A program made the translations under genes and the position numbers. 64,000 nucleotides of DNA from Viola odorata (Eukaryota; Streptophyta; Magnoliopsida; Malpighiales; Violaceae), in contig OY829544.1 of NCBI GenBank assembly GCA_963691705.1, forward strand, positions 1,309,501-1,373,500. Direction: 5' to 3'. Under the pieces are notes generated by a model that searched no databases, had not been told where the DNA came from, and saw only the letters and a program-made list of their open reading frames with translations. Position 1 is the stretch's first letter; every line of letters begins with the position of its first letter. Below are positions 50,248 to 59,774 of the stretch, in pieces.

Positions 50248-51729
50248 ATGGTTTCTTTGCGCAATTCTCTCATCTTTACATTTCTAATTTTTACCATCAT
50301 TTGCAATTCATGCCTGGGTTTAGAGGAATCAAGAACAGAGAGGGAGGCATTGGAGATAATCATAGGTGGAGGGGGAGGAGAAGGAGATGATTATGCTCCT
50401 GCTCCATCTCCAGAAATTGAGGTAGATTGCCCTCCTCCTCCTCCTCCTCCTCCTGAACCTATATGCCCAACACCACCGCCGTCTCCACCGCCCCCGCCAC
50501 CGCCCCCGCCTCCGCCACCGCCCCCGCCACCGCCTCCGCCTCCGCCACCGCCTCCACCACCCCCACCGCCCCCCTTTGACGGTTTTGCCAGCGAACTCAT
50601 TGCGAGGGATTACAAAACAATTAGAGAATTTAGGAAAAGGATCAAGTGTGACCCTTCTAACATCACTGCACAATGGGAAGGTAAAGATGTCTGTCACTAT
50701 CCAGGTTTTGGTTGCGCAGTCCGGCCTGACAATGGAAAACTCGCAGTTGCGGCAGCAGATTTCAACAACTATGGATTTTGTGGCCCTGACCTTCAGCTCA
50801 CGGGTTTCCTAGACAAATTGACAGATTTAGCTCTCATCCATGTCAATTCCAACAATTTCACCGGCCAAATCCCTAAGAATATCGGAGTCGACAAAATCAA
50901 TTTCCTTTACGAGTTCGACATCAGCAACAACAAGTACGCCGGCGGCTTCCCTACTTCCGTTCTCGCCGCAAAGAACCTCACTTTCTTGGACGTCAGGTTC
51001 AATTCCTTTTGTGGGTCGGTTCCAAAAGAAGTTTTCGAGCTAGATCTAGACGTTCTGTTCATCAACAACAACAACTTCTCTCAAAATCTCCCGGATAACC
51101 TCGGATCCACACCTGTCCTCTACCTGACTCTCGCCAACAACAAATTCACCGGCCCAATCCCTAAATCCATCGGAAATGCCAAAAACCTGCTCGAAATCCT
51201 GTTACTGAATAACATTTTGAGCGGTTGTTTGCCATACGAGATAGGTTTCTTGACGAATACAACTCTGTTCGATGCGAGCTGCAACAGATTGACCGGCCCA
51301 ATACCCTATTCCTTCGCTTGCTTGGCGAAGATGCAGATCTTGAATTTCGCACACAACCAACTTTACGGTCATGTACCTGAGATGTTGTGCAAGTTACCTA
51401 ATTTATCAAATCTGACACTATCACACAACTATTTCACCCAAGTTGGGCCGGAGTGCAGGAAATTGATCAGATTGAAGAGACTTGATGTTAGGATGAACTG
51501 CATTTTAGATCTGCCGGAGCAGAGATCAGGCGCTGCTTGTGCTCAATTCTTCTCGAAAGCTAGACACTGTCCTGACGAGAAGTCGATGGTTTATATTCCT
51601 TGTCGGAATATGTGGTATTTGGGTCTGCCGGAGGAGTCACCGGTATATCAAGAAATGAAACAACAATGGACGGCTCCTGCTCAAGCACCCAGATCGTACG
51701 GTGCTCTGGTACCGAATAATAAGTTGTAA
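50248..51729 (+). CDS. LRR protein with polyproline (extensin-like) N-terminal block
   Basis: A single-exon, secreted cell-wall protein of 493 residues, resembling the family annotated in plants as At4g06744-like and the LRR half of LRX proteins. It has a signal peptide (SLIFTFLIFTIICNSCLGLE), a Gly/acidic patch, then a block of nearly pure proline at about residues 62-110 (CCN codons, 50430-50575). The LRR-cap FDGFASELIARDYKTIREFR and WEGKDVCHYPGFGC follow. About ten LRRs come next, such as LIHVNSNNFTGQIPKNIG, LDVRFNSFCGSVPKEVF and EILLLNNILSGCLPYEIGFL. It ends with a Cys-containing domain. Unlike classic LRX proteins, the proline block is N-terminal and lacks SPPPP/Tyr repeats. It is followed 1.6 kb downstream by a paralogue without the proline block. 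Confidence 0.88.
   Translation: MVSLRNSLIFTFLIFTIICNSCLGLEESRTEREALEIIIGGGGGEGDDYAPAPSPEIEVDCPPPPPPPPEPICPTPPPSPPPPPPPPPPPPPPPPPPPPPPPPPPPPPPFDGFASELIARDYKTIREFRKRIKCDPSNITAQWEGKDVCHYPGFGCAVRPDNGKLAVAAADFNNYGFCGPDLQLTGFLDKLTDLALIHVNSNNFTGQIPKNIGVDKINFLYEFDISNNKYAGGFPTSVLAAKNLTFLDVRFNSFCGSVPKEVFELDLDVLFINNNNFSQNLPDNLGSTPVLYLTLANNKFTGPIPKSIGNAKNLLEILLLNNILSGCLPYEIGFLTNTTLFDASCNRLTGPIPYSFACLAKMQILNFAHNQLYGHVPEMLCKLPNLSNLTLSHNYFTQVGPECRKLIRLKRLDVRMNCILDLPEQRSGAACAQFFSKARHCPDEKSMVYIPCRNMWYLGLPEESPVYQEMKQQWTAPAQAPRSYGALVPNNKL
50430..50575 (+). repeat. CCN codon (polyproline) microsatellite inside a CDS
   Basis: CCTCCTCCTCCT, then CCGCCACCGCCCCCG-type units encode a long proline run. Such trinucleotide tracts change length easily. 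Confidence 0.9.
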
Positions 51730-53311
51730 AATTGAAATGCTTTAGATAATTACTGTGTCTATGAATAAATAATTCATGGAAATCAATTTCCCCTATCGAG
51801 TATCTGTTTCTTTTTTCATTTTTCAATTGACAAGTTGGCTCGAAGTCTTCGGCGCGCAAGAAGATGTTCGTCTTCTTTCAAAAAACAAATTGGAAATGTA
51901 GCAAGGTGGGCCCAAAGACACGAGTATCGATTGATGGAGACAAATTGCTAAATTATACTGTAGTACTACTATTGATAGATGAGGCTAATTATGATTTTAT
52001 AAGGGCAAAAACGTCTTTAGATTAAGTGCCGACGTTTCAAATTTTTGTGTGCTTTGGGTTCATTGTTGGGTATGGAACATTAAATGATTGGGGCCTTACA
52101 ACAATGGGCTTAAAAGGTGTTAGCTGGGCTTTAATATTCTTTATTTTTTATTTTTTTACTGAAGAAGTTTTCCTTTGTTTTGCCTTTTTTCTTAGTGGCT
52201 GTTTGGGGTTTGGGGTTGGGTACCCAACCCAACATTTGCCAACCCAAAATGAAATTTTGGTGTTTGTTAAACACCATTGGGGAAATGAAAAAGTGAGTTT
52301 TTGGGTGGGGAAATGAGAAAAGTAGGGGGTGAGGGAATGGAAATTGAAGGCCAATTTGGCCTTTCTCTCTCTTTTTTTTTTTTCTTTTTCATTTCTTTTT
52401 AATTTTTTAACGTTATATAACCAACAAAATAAATTAAAAACTATCACAATAAAATCTTTATTTCAAGATAAGTAATTCTAGATCCATTTTTCCTATTTTT
52501 ATTAATTTTTTAAAAATGGGTTTTATGCCCTTTATGGTCATTTTACCAAACACTTCAGATACCTCACAACACTTTTGATTTTTTTTACCAAACAGCACAC
52601 TCCGTTTCCCAAAACTCATTTTCCCACTCAACATTTTCCCAAAAGTCATTTTCCCACCAAACCGGAACGCCAAACAGACCCTAAGGGGCCAGTAACGTCT
52701 TTTGCATGGGCTTTTGTTCGCTTACACCTTTTAGGCATTTATATGGTTTGAATTTATTTTATGTATAATGTAGTATCGCAGGTCTCTTTTTTATCGGACT
52801 AATCCACTATCTACTGTGTTAATCTCGATGATTCTTTTCTTCTTCTTAATAGGTTACGATTTTAAAGTAGTTGTTTCCCCAAAACTTAAACACGAACTCT
52901 TAAAATATCAACGTAAATTCTAAATTAACTTTACGCTCTTTAATAAGTATATGATTTGATTTAAAAATAAATAAATAACCAACACCTTTCTAAGTTTTTG
53001 TCATCACCCTGCAGTCATGCTGTCATCAAACTCAACTCAATGCTATTGCTAGACTACTTGCCTAGTATTTTAATGGTTGTGTGTACAAGATATTGGGATA
53101 AGAATACAACATTCCCCAACTTTTATCCAAAAAATACAAATAATTATAAGGTGCTTGATAAATGTACTGTGCCCCCCAAAAAAGAAGATTCCCTTTTAGA
53201 AACATTTAATAATGATTTAATTATGTAAATGACTCATCAGTCACCAACCACACTAACAATATGATCATAAAACATTAGACATTCTTGATCGAATTACCAA
53301 GTACGAGAAGC
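51730..53311. other. Intergenic between LRR paralogues with a hAT-like MITE
   Basis: After the 3' UTR there is a hAT-like insert at 52193-52683, then AT-rich promoter sequence of the next LRR gene. No other gene was recognised. Confidence 0.5.
52193..52683. mobile_element. hAT-like MITE
   Basis: The left end TAGTGGCTGTTTGG pairs with the right end CCAAACAGACCCTA as an imperfect inverted repeat. Sub-terminal GGGGAAATGAAAAAGTGAG and ACTCATTTTCCCACTC phrases are also inverted. It is about 490 bp with no coding capacity. No clear 8-bp duplication was found. Confidence 0.6.
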
Positions 53312-54490
53312 ATGATCATCGCCTCATCAAATGGCGCCAAAATCTTAGTTCTTCTCTCTGCAATCCTCATCTTTCCATGGGTACTCTGCCTTGTTGCCCG
53401 AGAAGCCCACCCCCCATCAACACCCCTCTCTTTCGTGGACCAACGACTTGTCATTGCCTACCCAATCATCCAAACTTTCAAGAACACCATCACTTCCGAT
53501 CCATTCAACATCACCCAAACATGGGTCGGCCCGAATATTTGCAACTATACCGGATTCTACTGCGACAACCCGCCGGATAACATATCTGCAATTGCTCTAT
53601 CCGCCGTTGATTTCAACGGCTACCAACTCTCCGCCCCTACCCTTGATGGATTCATCGATCAGCTCCCTGATCTTGCCTTCTTCCACGCTAATTCCAACAA
53701 TTTCTCCGGCACCCTATCGCCCAAGATAGCGAATTTACGTTATTTCTATGAATTGGACATCAGTAACAACAATTTCTTCGGTAATTTCCCCGCGTCGATC
53801 CTTACAATCTCTACTCTGACCTTTTTAGATATCCGATTCAACTCCTTTTCTGGGTCGGTTCCCTCTCAGGTTTTTTCTCAAACACTTGATGTGCTATTCC
53901 TCAACGACAACAATTTCATGCAAACCCTCCCGCCAAATCTAGGGTCAATCCCATCTCATTATCTCGCTCTGGCCAACAACAAATTCAGAGGCCCAATCCC
54001 ACGCGCCATCTTCAATCCTTCCTCCACAATAACAGAGATTCTGTTACTAAACAACTTACTGACCGGCTGCATCCCTTACGAGATCGGATTCTTGACAGAG
54101 GTGACAGTTTTTGACGCCGGAATCAACTTATTGACCGGTCCCCTGCCATGGTCGTTGGGATGTTTGGCCAAGATTGAGCTGCTGAACCTGGCGGGAAACT
54201 TGCTGTACGGGCAGGTGCCGGAGGCGGTGTGTGGGTTGGGGAATTTGGGGAATTTGTCACTTTCTGGAAATTATTTTACAGGAATTGGACCCTCGTGTTG
54301 GAATCTGATGAAACGTGGGATTCTTGATGTGAGGAAAAATTGTATTCCTGGCCTGCCTGATCAGAGGTCGGTGGATGAGTGTATACTGTTCTTCATGCAC
54401 CCAAGGTCTTGGCGGTGTCATCCCCCGCCGTTTAGGTATTTCCCATGTAAGATTCCTCCACGGACAGAACATCCTCGGATTGGTACCTAG
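53312..54490 (+). CDS. LRR protein, paralogue without proline block
   Basis: A single-exon secreted LRR protein of 392 residues. The ATG at 53312 gives a signal peptide ([20 protein letters not shown]); the frame is open further upstream but only with a non-ATG codon. Cap: [20 protein letters not shown] and [20 protein letters not shown]. LRRs align one-to-one with the upstream gene: [37 protein letters not shown] and [20 protein letters not shown]. The C-terminal domain has [16 protein letters not shown] and the RYFPCKIPP end. A tandem duplicate of 50248-51729; the block between signal and cap is only about ten residues long. Confidence 0.88.
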   Translation: MIIASSNGAKILVLLSAILIFPWVLCLVAREAHPPSTPLSFVDQRLVIAYPIIQTFKNTITSDPFNITQTWVGPNICNYTGFYCDNPPDNISAIALSAVDFNGYQLSAPTLDGFIDQLPDLAFFHANSNNFSGTLSPKIANLRYFYELDISNNNFFGNFPASILTISTLTFLDIRFNSFSGSVPSQVFSQTLDVLFLNDNNFMQTLPPNLGSIPSHYLALANNKFRGPIPRAIFNPSSTITEILLLNNLLTGCIPYEIGFLTEVTVFDAGINLLTGPLPWSLGCLAKIELLNLAGNLLYGQVPEAVCGLGNLGNLSLSGNYFTGIGPSCWNLMKRGILDVRKNCIPGLPDQRSVDECILFFMHPRSWRCHPPPFRYFPCKIPPRTEHPRIGT

Positions 54491-54557
54491 AGGAAAGCGC
54501 TAGTGAACGACAAGCGTTCATAAAGCATCACTTGTATGACTAATTACAAATTTAATA

Positions 54558-54817
54558 CTCCCTCCGTCCTTCAATATTTGTCGTTTTAGCTTTTGCTTTT
54601 ACTGTTTCGACACGTATCTTAAAACGGCCGGTAGACTCACTATTTGAGACAATTTTGTCCCTAATTTTTTCTGGGAAGTACGTTAAGGATTAACGTACGT
54701 TCACAAAAAAATTCGGATTTTTTTGGGGTCAAATAGTACCTCATCCGGCCTCCTCGATATGCGTTTCCTACTGAATATTGGGATGCAAGGAAGACAAATA
54801 TTGAAGGACAGAGGGAG
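54558..54817. mobile_element. Stowaway MITE, complete
   Basis: 260 bp. Ends CTCCCTCCGTCCTTCAATAT and ATATTGAAGGACAGAGGGAG are inverted repeats, flanked by TA on both sides (54556-54557, 54818-54819). The core is the same as in the MITE at 16671-16883. It inserted in the 3' flank of the LRR gene. Confidence 0.92.
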
Positions 54818-54852
54818 TAGTAAAAAAACTATTTTATGCACCAAAAAATAAT

Positions 54853-55230
54853 GGGGAAATAGTTTTTACCACCCCTGAACTATTGTCGAAAATCAAAAAC
54901 CTCCCCTGAACTTCATTTTTTGAAATTCAGCCCCCTGAACTATTATTTTCGGGCAAAAAGCCCCTTCTATCCATAATTAAATCAATTTTTTTGTGAATTT
55001 TTGAAATTTTTGACAATGTTTCTTAATTTTTAGGTTAATTACATTTTTTCATTAATTTTTACATTTTTTTAGATTTTTTATAATTTTTTTAAAATTGTAA
55101 AAATGTGCATTGAAGGGGCTTTTTGCCCAAAAACAATAGTCCAAGGGAGAGAATTTCAAAAAATGAAGTTCAGGGGAGGTTTTTGATTTTCGACGATAGT
55201 TCAGGGGTGTTAAAAACTATTTCCCCAAAA
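54853..55230. mobile_element. MULE-like MITE with 9-bp target duplication
   Basis: About 375 bp. The left end GGGGAAATAGTTTTTACCAC, continuing CCCTGAACTATTGTCGAAAATC, is inverted at the right as GATTTTCGACGATAGTTCAG, ending CTATTTCCCC. The 9 bp AAAAATAAT occurs directly outside both ends, the duplication size of the Mutator superfamily. Three CCCCTGAACT phrases repeat inside each arm. The AT-rich centre has no coding frame. It is the small relative of the 1.3 kb foldback at 10660-11962. Confidence 0.85.
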
Positions 55231-55581
55231 ATAATTAACTTAATTTTTTTTTTCTTTTCTGAGGAGAAAAACTTAAAATCCTATATTATGAGAGGAATAA
55301 AATGAACCTACACCATTATCATAAAGGAGAAATACAAAAACAACATATTAATATCACAAAAAATGATAATGATCAATAAAAATTTAATTTATTAACCCAT
55401 CAACAATTCGAGTTAGCTTTCAACTTAATAATCTAAAATTGAAAAGGTTTTTTTTTTTCAAAAAAAATTGATACATCAAAAGTTTCTTCTCATTGTTTTA
55501 TTATCTTTTTATCAAATGTGGCACGTGACCTGTAGCAGTATTGATTAATACATACTATTTTTTTACGAGGCATGTCTGATA

Positions 55582-55814
55582 CTCCCTCCGTCTTTTATTA
55601 ACTGTCGATTTGATTTTGGACACGCATATTAAGGAGCCCGGATGATTCACTATTTGACCCCAAAAAAATTCATACTTTTTTTCGAACGTACGTTAAGGAT
55701 TAACGAACGTCCGAGAAAAAATTCGGGGCAAAATTGTTTCAAATAGTGAGTCATCCGGGCTCCTCAATATGCTTGTCCAAAATCAAAGCGACAGTTAATA
55801 AAAGACGGAGGGAG
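55582..55814. mobile_element. Stowaway MITE (subfamily 2), complete
   Basis: 233 bp. CTCCCTCCGTCTTTTATTAA and TTAATAAAAGACGGAGGGAG ends, TA on both sides (55580-55581 and 55815-55816). The interior is strongly palindromic: GGAGCCCGGATGATTCACTA versus TAGTGAGTCATCCGGGCTCC. Confidence 0.93.
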
Positions 55815-55823
55815 TAATAAATA

Positions 55824-56051
55824 CTCCCTCCATATTTTATTAAACGTCTTTTACTATTTGGACACGCATATTAAGGAAGCCGGATGACTCACTATTTAAG
55901 ATAATTTTTTTCCGAATTTTTTCTCGAACGTACGTTAAGGGTTAACGTACGCTCAAAAAAACGAACGGAATTTTTTGGGGTCAAATAGTGAGTCATCCGG
56001 CCGCATTGCGTGCCGGAACAGTAAACGTCATTTAATAAAAGATGGAGGGAG
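55824..56051. mobile_element. Stowaway MITE (subfamily 2), adjacent copy
   Basis: 228 bp. CTCCCTCCATATTTTATTAA and TTAATAAAAGATGGAGGGAG ends, TA on both sides (55822-55823 and 56052-56053). It is separated from the previous element by only nine bases. The same palindromic core is present (AAGCCGGATGACTCACTATT). Confidence 0.93.
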
Positions 56052-56053
56052 TA

Positions 56054-57492
56054 TTAAATACCATATCCAATTTTATTTTATTTTGGGCACGTGAGCAATG
56101 AAATTTTGAAAATGTGAGTCAGAGATGGGCTAAAGCTGTTAGAAAAATCGAAAATTTAATAGCCTTATTTTATATGCAGGCCTTATGTATTATGGGCTTC
56201 TTTTTAAAAGGCTGTGCTCAGGCCCAAAAAAAGGGAAGATAGACCCAAAGAGAAGATTGAAAGAGGTTTTTTGGAGGTCAACAACAAAAACAGAACTAAA
56301 CTGCAAAACCCAACAAAACTAATCAGGACAGTATCCGGAAAAAAATGAAAATTGCAAATGTTTTTTTTTTTTTTTTTTTGGGTGTATCAGTAAGTGTTTT
56401 TAAAATATTTAAATCCACGTATATACAAGGTTGTAATTTAATTGATTATTACATTTTATCTTTAAGATGTAGGTAATAAAATTAGATCCTTCCTACTGTA
56501 ATCATAATATACTAGTAATATTTTTTTTTGAAAAAAAAGTATTTGAATTTACAGTGAGTCGCCACGTAAACGTACCCATCACCGACAGAATTGCATTGCC
56601 GTTTGCCGCTTTGTGAATCCGTCTTCCGTCACTCACTGCCATATCGTACGCTTTTGTCACCTGATGCACGTGACAAATATAGTGAGCTAGCTCGGGCCAT
56701 TTACTTCCCAATCCCCACTAAAATTCCTCGATTCTTCATCCGGGCCTGGGGGTCCTCGTTTCCCACCCAATCTCAATACGCGTGGACTAACAACTACTTA
56801 TCCATTCTGACACGTGCGGTTCAAACTTCAAACATTACTCCTAATCTTAGTAATTTACCCAACACCGACAGGATTAGGTTAATTCGATTTCCTTTTGAGT
56901 TAAAAACTAAATTCCCTTTGTGTACCTTCTAACTTACTTTTAAGGTTTCAAAACCTAAAAGTTAAAACACACTATTAATTTTTTTATTTTGGTACGTAAA
57001 AGATGACTAGCGTTAAAAGATAAATGAGTCACGTCTATTATATTATTTGCAGACGATATATCGATATAATAAAAAATTAACCTTAACATGTACATCCAAA
57101 ATCAAAAGAGTACGTTGAGGGAACTAAAAAAAAGTTTCACGAAATCAATTTCATAAAACACACAAATTTTAATACTTAGTATAAAAACTTTGTACTATAA
57201 TTTGTTAGTTGGTAAAGCATTTTCTATCTTAATTAACTCCGAGATAGCACAGTTAACTTATTTGTTATATATGTCGCAATAAACAATAAATTAGACATGA
57301 ATATAAAAGTAGACTGGTCATCCACTAAAGAAAATTCAGGTGAATAAATAAAGAATCGAGTACATAAGTGCCTCTATCCACCCAAGTGTGTCTCTTTTCT
57401 GTTTTTTTCTTCCAATATTTTATTTTTCATTAGCTTAAGTATCAGGCCCAAAATATTTTAATAATGTGATTAGTGCTTAATAAAGTGTAAAG
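56054..57492. other. Intergenic, no gene recognised
   Basis: AT-rich. A T18 run lies near 56361-56379. A frame of about 110 residues at 56591-56932 resembles no known family. Confidence 0.45.
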
Positions 57493-57673
57493 TGTTGGAG
57501 AAATAAAGACTCACCCGGGTCTCTTTTAATGGAATGATACTGTCCGCTTTGGGCCTAAGCCCGCACGATTTTTACAAAAGGCCTCATTCCATTAGAAGGA
57601 TCAACTCCTTTTTATATTTAGTCTCTCTCTCCCTTTTCTTTCCGATGTGGGACTTTATTCGCACACCCCAACA
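57493..57673 (-). repeat. TRIM LTR A
   Basis: The 3' LTR of the minus-oriented element. TG...CA ends. Confidence 0.85.
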
Positions 57674-57836
57674 ATCTCCCCCTCGAACTAAGTACCACAG
57701 AGCCAACCACATTGGGCTCACCAATCTTCCCCTCGAACCACTGTACTTTTCCAGTTCGGCTAGGAGATTCACAGCGTGCCACCCACATCAAGTCCCATTA
57801 CTCAGGCCCAACCGAACCTTCGGCTCCGCTACCATT

Positions 57837-58016
57837 TGTTGGAGAAATAAATACCAACCCGGATCTCTCTTAATGGAATGATACTGTCCGCTTTGGGCCT
57901 GAGCCCGCACGGTTTTCACAAAAGGCCTCATTCCATTAAGAAATTCACTCCTCTTATATTTAGTTTTTATTTCTCTTTTCTTTCCGATGTAAGACTTTAG
58001 TTCGCACACCCTAACA
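57837..58016 (-). repeat. TRIM LTR B (shared middle LTR)
   Basis: About 90% similar by eye to A and C. It has accumulated more changes (AATACCAACCCGGATC in place of AAGACTCACCCGGGTC). Confidence 0.85.
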
Positions 58017-58315
58017 ATCTCCCTACATAGTCCTCAACAGGACCCATCGACTTTAAGTTCCTCTCGGAGATTTACTGTACTTAAAGTTCAATCTCAAACT
58101 GAGTAAGCCCACCAATTTGGCCCACCAACTTGCACGAAGTATGGAATTCACCCATCATACTTCGGAGAAATCACCCATCATACTTCGGGCTCAATCTATT
58201 GGCGCTACTGAACCAGACCCCGTGCATTGGGTCTGGGCCATCATCAACATACTCGTCCCACCAATCTATCGGATCTACTCCACAAACCCATCGAACCATC
58301 AGCTCCGCTACCATT

Positions 58316-58495
58316 TATTGGAGAAATAAAGACTCACCCGGGTCTCTCTTAATGGAATGATACTGTCCGCTTTGGGCCTAAGCCCGCACGGTTTTCACAA
58401 AAGATCTTATTCCATTAGAAGGATCAACTCCTCTTATATTTAGTCTTTCTCTCCCTTTTCTCTCCGATGTGGGACTTTGTTCGCACACCCCAACA
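58316..58495 (-). repeat. TRIM LTR C
   Basis: The 5' LTR of the array in its own orientation; plus-strand terminal TG changed to TA. Confidence 0.85.
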
Positions 58496-58859
58496 TAAAA
58501 CTCACCGCATGAAACCGAATGTTCCACTTTTTGTGTACTTTGTTTAAACTTTAAACATTTCGTTAAACAAAATTAGAACCCCAATGACTAATGAGAACCA
58601 AACAGGATTAGGCGGTACCATAGAATTAAAATTTGAAAATATGTACACTTTAACTTTTCTCAATTTCTTTCCACTACACATTTTACATTTCTACATTTAA
58701 AAAAACAGAAAAAAGATCAAGCACAAAACTAAAAAAGAAAAAGAAAAAGAAAGTAATCATACAGATAATCTTGATCCCCGCATTCTCAATCATCAACCTC
58801 ATCATCTAGGGATGATAAAGACCAGACCCCATCCCTGTTGTTGAAGATGAATACGATGA
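58496..58859. other. Downstream region of the IRX15-like gene
   Basis: 3' UTR of the minus-strand gene and AT-rich sequence; no other feature is seen. Confidence 0.45.
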
Positions 58860-59774
58860 TTATGACGATAATGACGACGGTGATTTTTGACAAAATTCAG
58901 AACTATTCGCATCCATTTCTTGTTCCACCACAAAATGACCCAAACTATCCACAGTCTCCACCAAATTCTCCTTGCACAGAAACTGTTCGCTGAAAATCCT
59001 CTCCGCATCCCTGTGAATTTCGTGCACGAAAACATGGGTCTTCTTACTACTCCCTCCTCTCTTGCTTCTCGCCATCACTCCCGCCGTGAAAATCGGCGCC
59101 ATCCTCCCCGGCGCAGACATGAGGTACGCACGTGGGCCGTCAATTAGAATCATATCCCACGGGATTTCATACATGTGATTCGGCATGTCGTTTATCCCCA
59201 GCTTGCAATCGGAGAAGAGGAGGTTCTGTACCGGCCGACACTCGTCTTTGAATTGGGGTTTCGTGAGGAGGAGGAGGTCAGCCATTTCGCTGACTTTCGT
59301 GGTGTATTGGATGTCGTACGCCTCAATATCTGAGTACTTCTTCTCGAAGCTTGAAATGAGGTACTCGTTCTCGTCGAGGAAGACGGTCCGGCCGGGGAAA
59401 TTGAGCGATTTCCAGAGGAGGGTCTCGGGGGTGAGGCCGAAAACGAGGAGATTGCAGGGGGAGGAGCAGCGGCGGAGGGCGGCGGCGATGGAGGACAGCT
59501 CGGCGGAGGTCATGTGGGGAGTGGTGGAGTTGGAGGCGGCAGCGGCGTAGTGGAGGAGGGCGGTGGAGACGGAGTCGGGGAGAGCGGCGGAGGAGGAGGT
59601 AGAGGGGGAGGAGGTGGTGGAGGATGGGAATGTGGTGGAGAAGAGGGTGAGAGTGAAAGCTAAGGTGAAGAAAGTGGCTATTAAGCGGAGGCGGAGGCGG
59701 TGGGGAGGAGAAGAAGAAGACGGTGGTTTGTGGATTGATGGGTGGAGGAGAATGAATTTAGTGCTAGTCTTCAT
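58860..59774 (-). CDS. IRX15-L: IRX15-like protein (DUF579, xylan biosynthesis)
   Basis: A Golgi protein needed for normal glucuronoxylan in secondary walls; relatives in the same DUF579 family (GXM) methylate glucuronic acid on xylan. It is single-exon, 304 residues, ATG at 59774. The N-terminus [17 protein letters not shown] is followed by one membrane anchor ([19 protein letters not shown]) and a Ser/Thr stem. DUF579 region: [80 protein letters not shown] and [20 protein letters not shown]. It ends [15 protein letters not shown] plus a short tail. The GXM versus IRX15 split cannot be proven here; the opening residues and the [15 protein letters not shown] wording fit IRX15 better. Confidence 0.88.
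   Translation of the reverse strand: MKTSTKFILLHPSIHKPPSSSSPPHRLRLRLIATFFTLAFTLTLFSTTFPSSTTSSPSTSSSAALPDSVSTALLHYAAAASNSTTPHMTSAELSSIAAALRRCSSPCNLLVFGLTPETLLWKSLNFPGRTVFLDENEYLISSFEKKYSDIEAYDIQYTTKVSEMADLLLLTKPQFKDECRPVQNLLFSDCKLGINDMPNHMYEIPWDMILIDGPRAYLMSAPGRMAPIFTAGVMARSKRGGSSKKTHVFVHEIHRDAERIFSEQFLCKENLVETVDSLGHFVVEQEMDANSSEFCQKSPSSLSS

Larger units (their letters stand above)
57493..58495 (-). mobile_element. Tandem TRIM retrotransposon array (three LTRs, two interiors)
   Basis: Three direct copies of a 180-bp LTR: 57493-57673, 57837-58016 and 58316-58495. Read on the minus strand each runs TGTTGGGGTGTGCGAA to TTTATTTCTCCAACA (the third has lost the final CA to TA). After LTRs B and C, the minus strand reads AATGGTAGCGGAGC, close to the initiator Met-tRNA primer-binding site (TGGTATCAGAGC). 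Before LTRs A and B there are purine tracts GAGGGGGAGAT and TAGGGAGAT, the polypurine tract position. The interiors are only about 163 and 299 bp and code for nothing, so this is a TRIM. Flanks TAAAG / TAAAA are a near-match 5-bp duplication. Confidence 0.85.

Noticed and set aside
50329..50697. Minus-strand frames rich in Gly/Arg/Trp across the LRR gene
   Set aside because: They are the complement of the polyproline-coding repeat and have no gene features of their own.
57493..58495. Cassandra-type element with an embedded 5S rRNA promoter
   Set aside because: The LTRs are short and TG...CA-ended like a TRIM, but I could not find the 5S box A/IE/C motifs.
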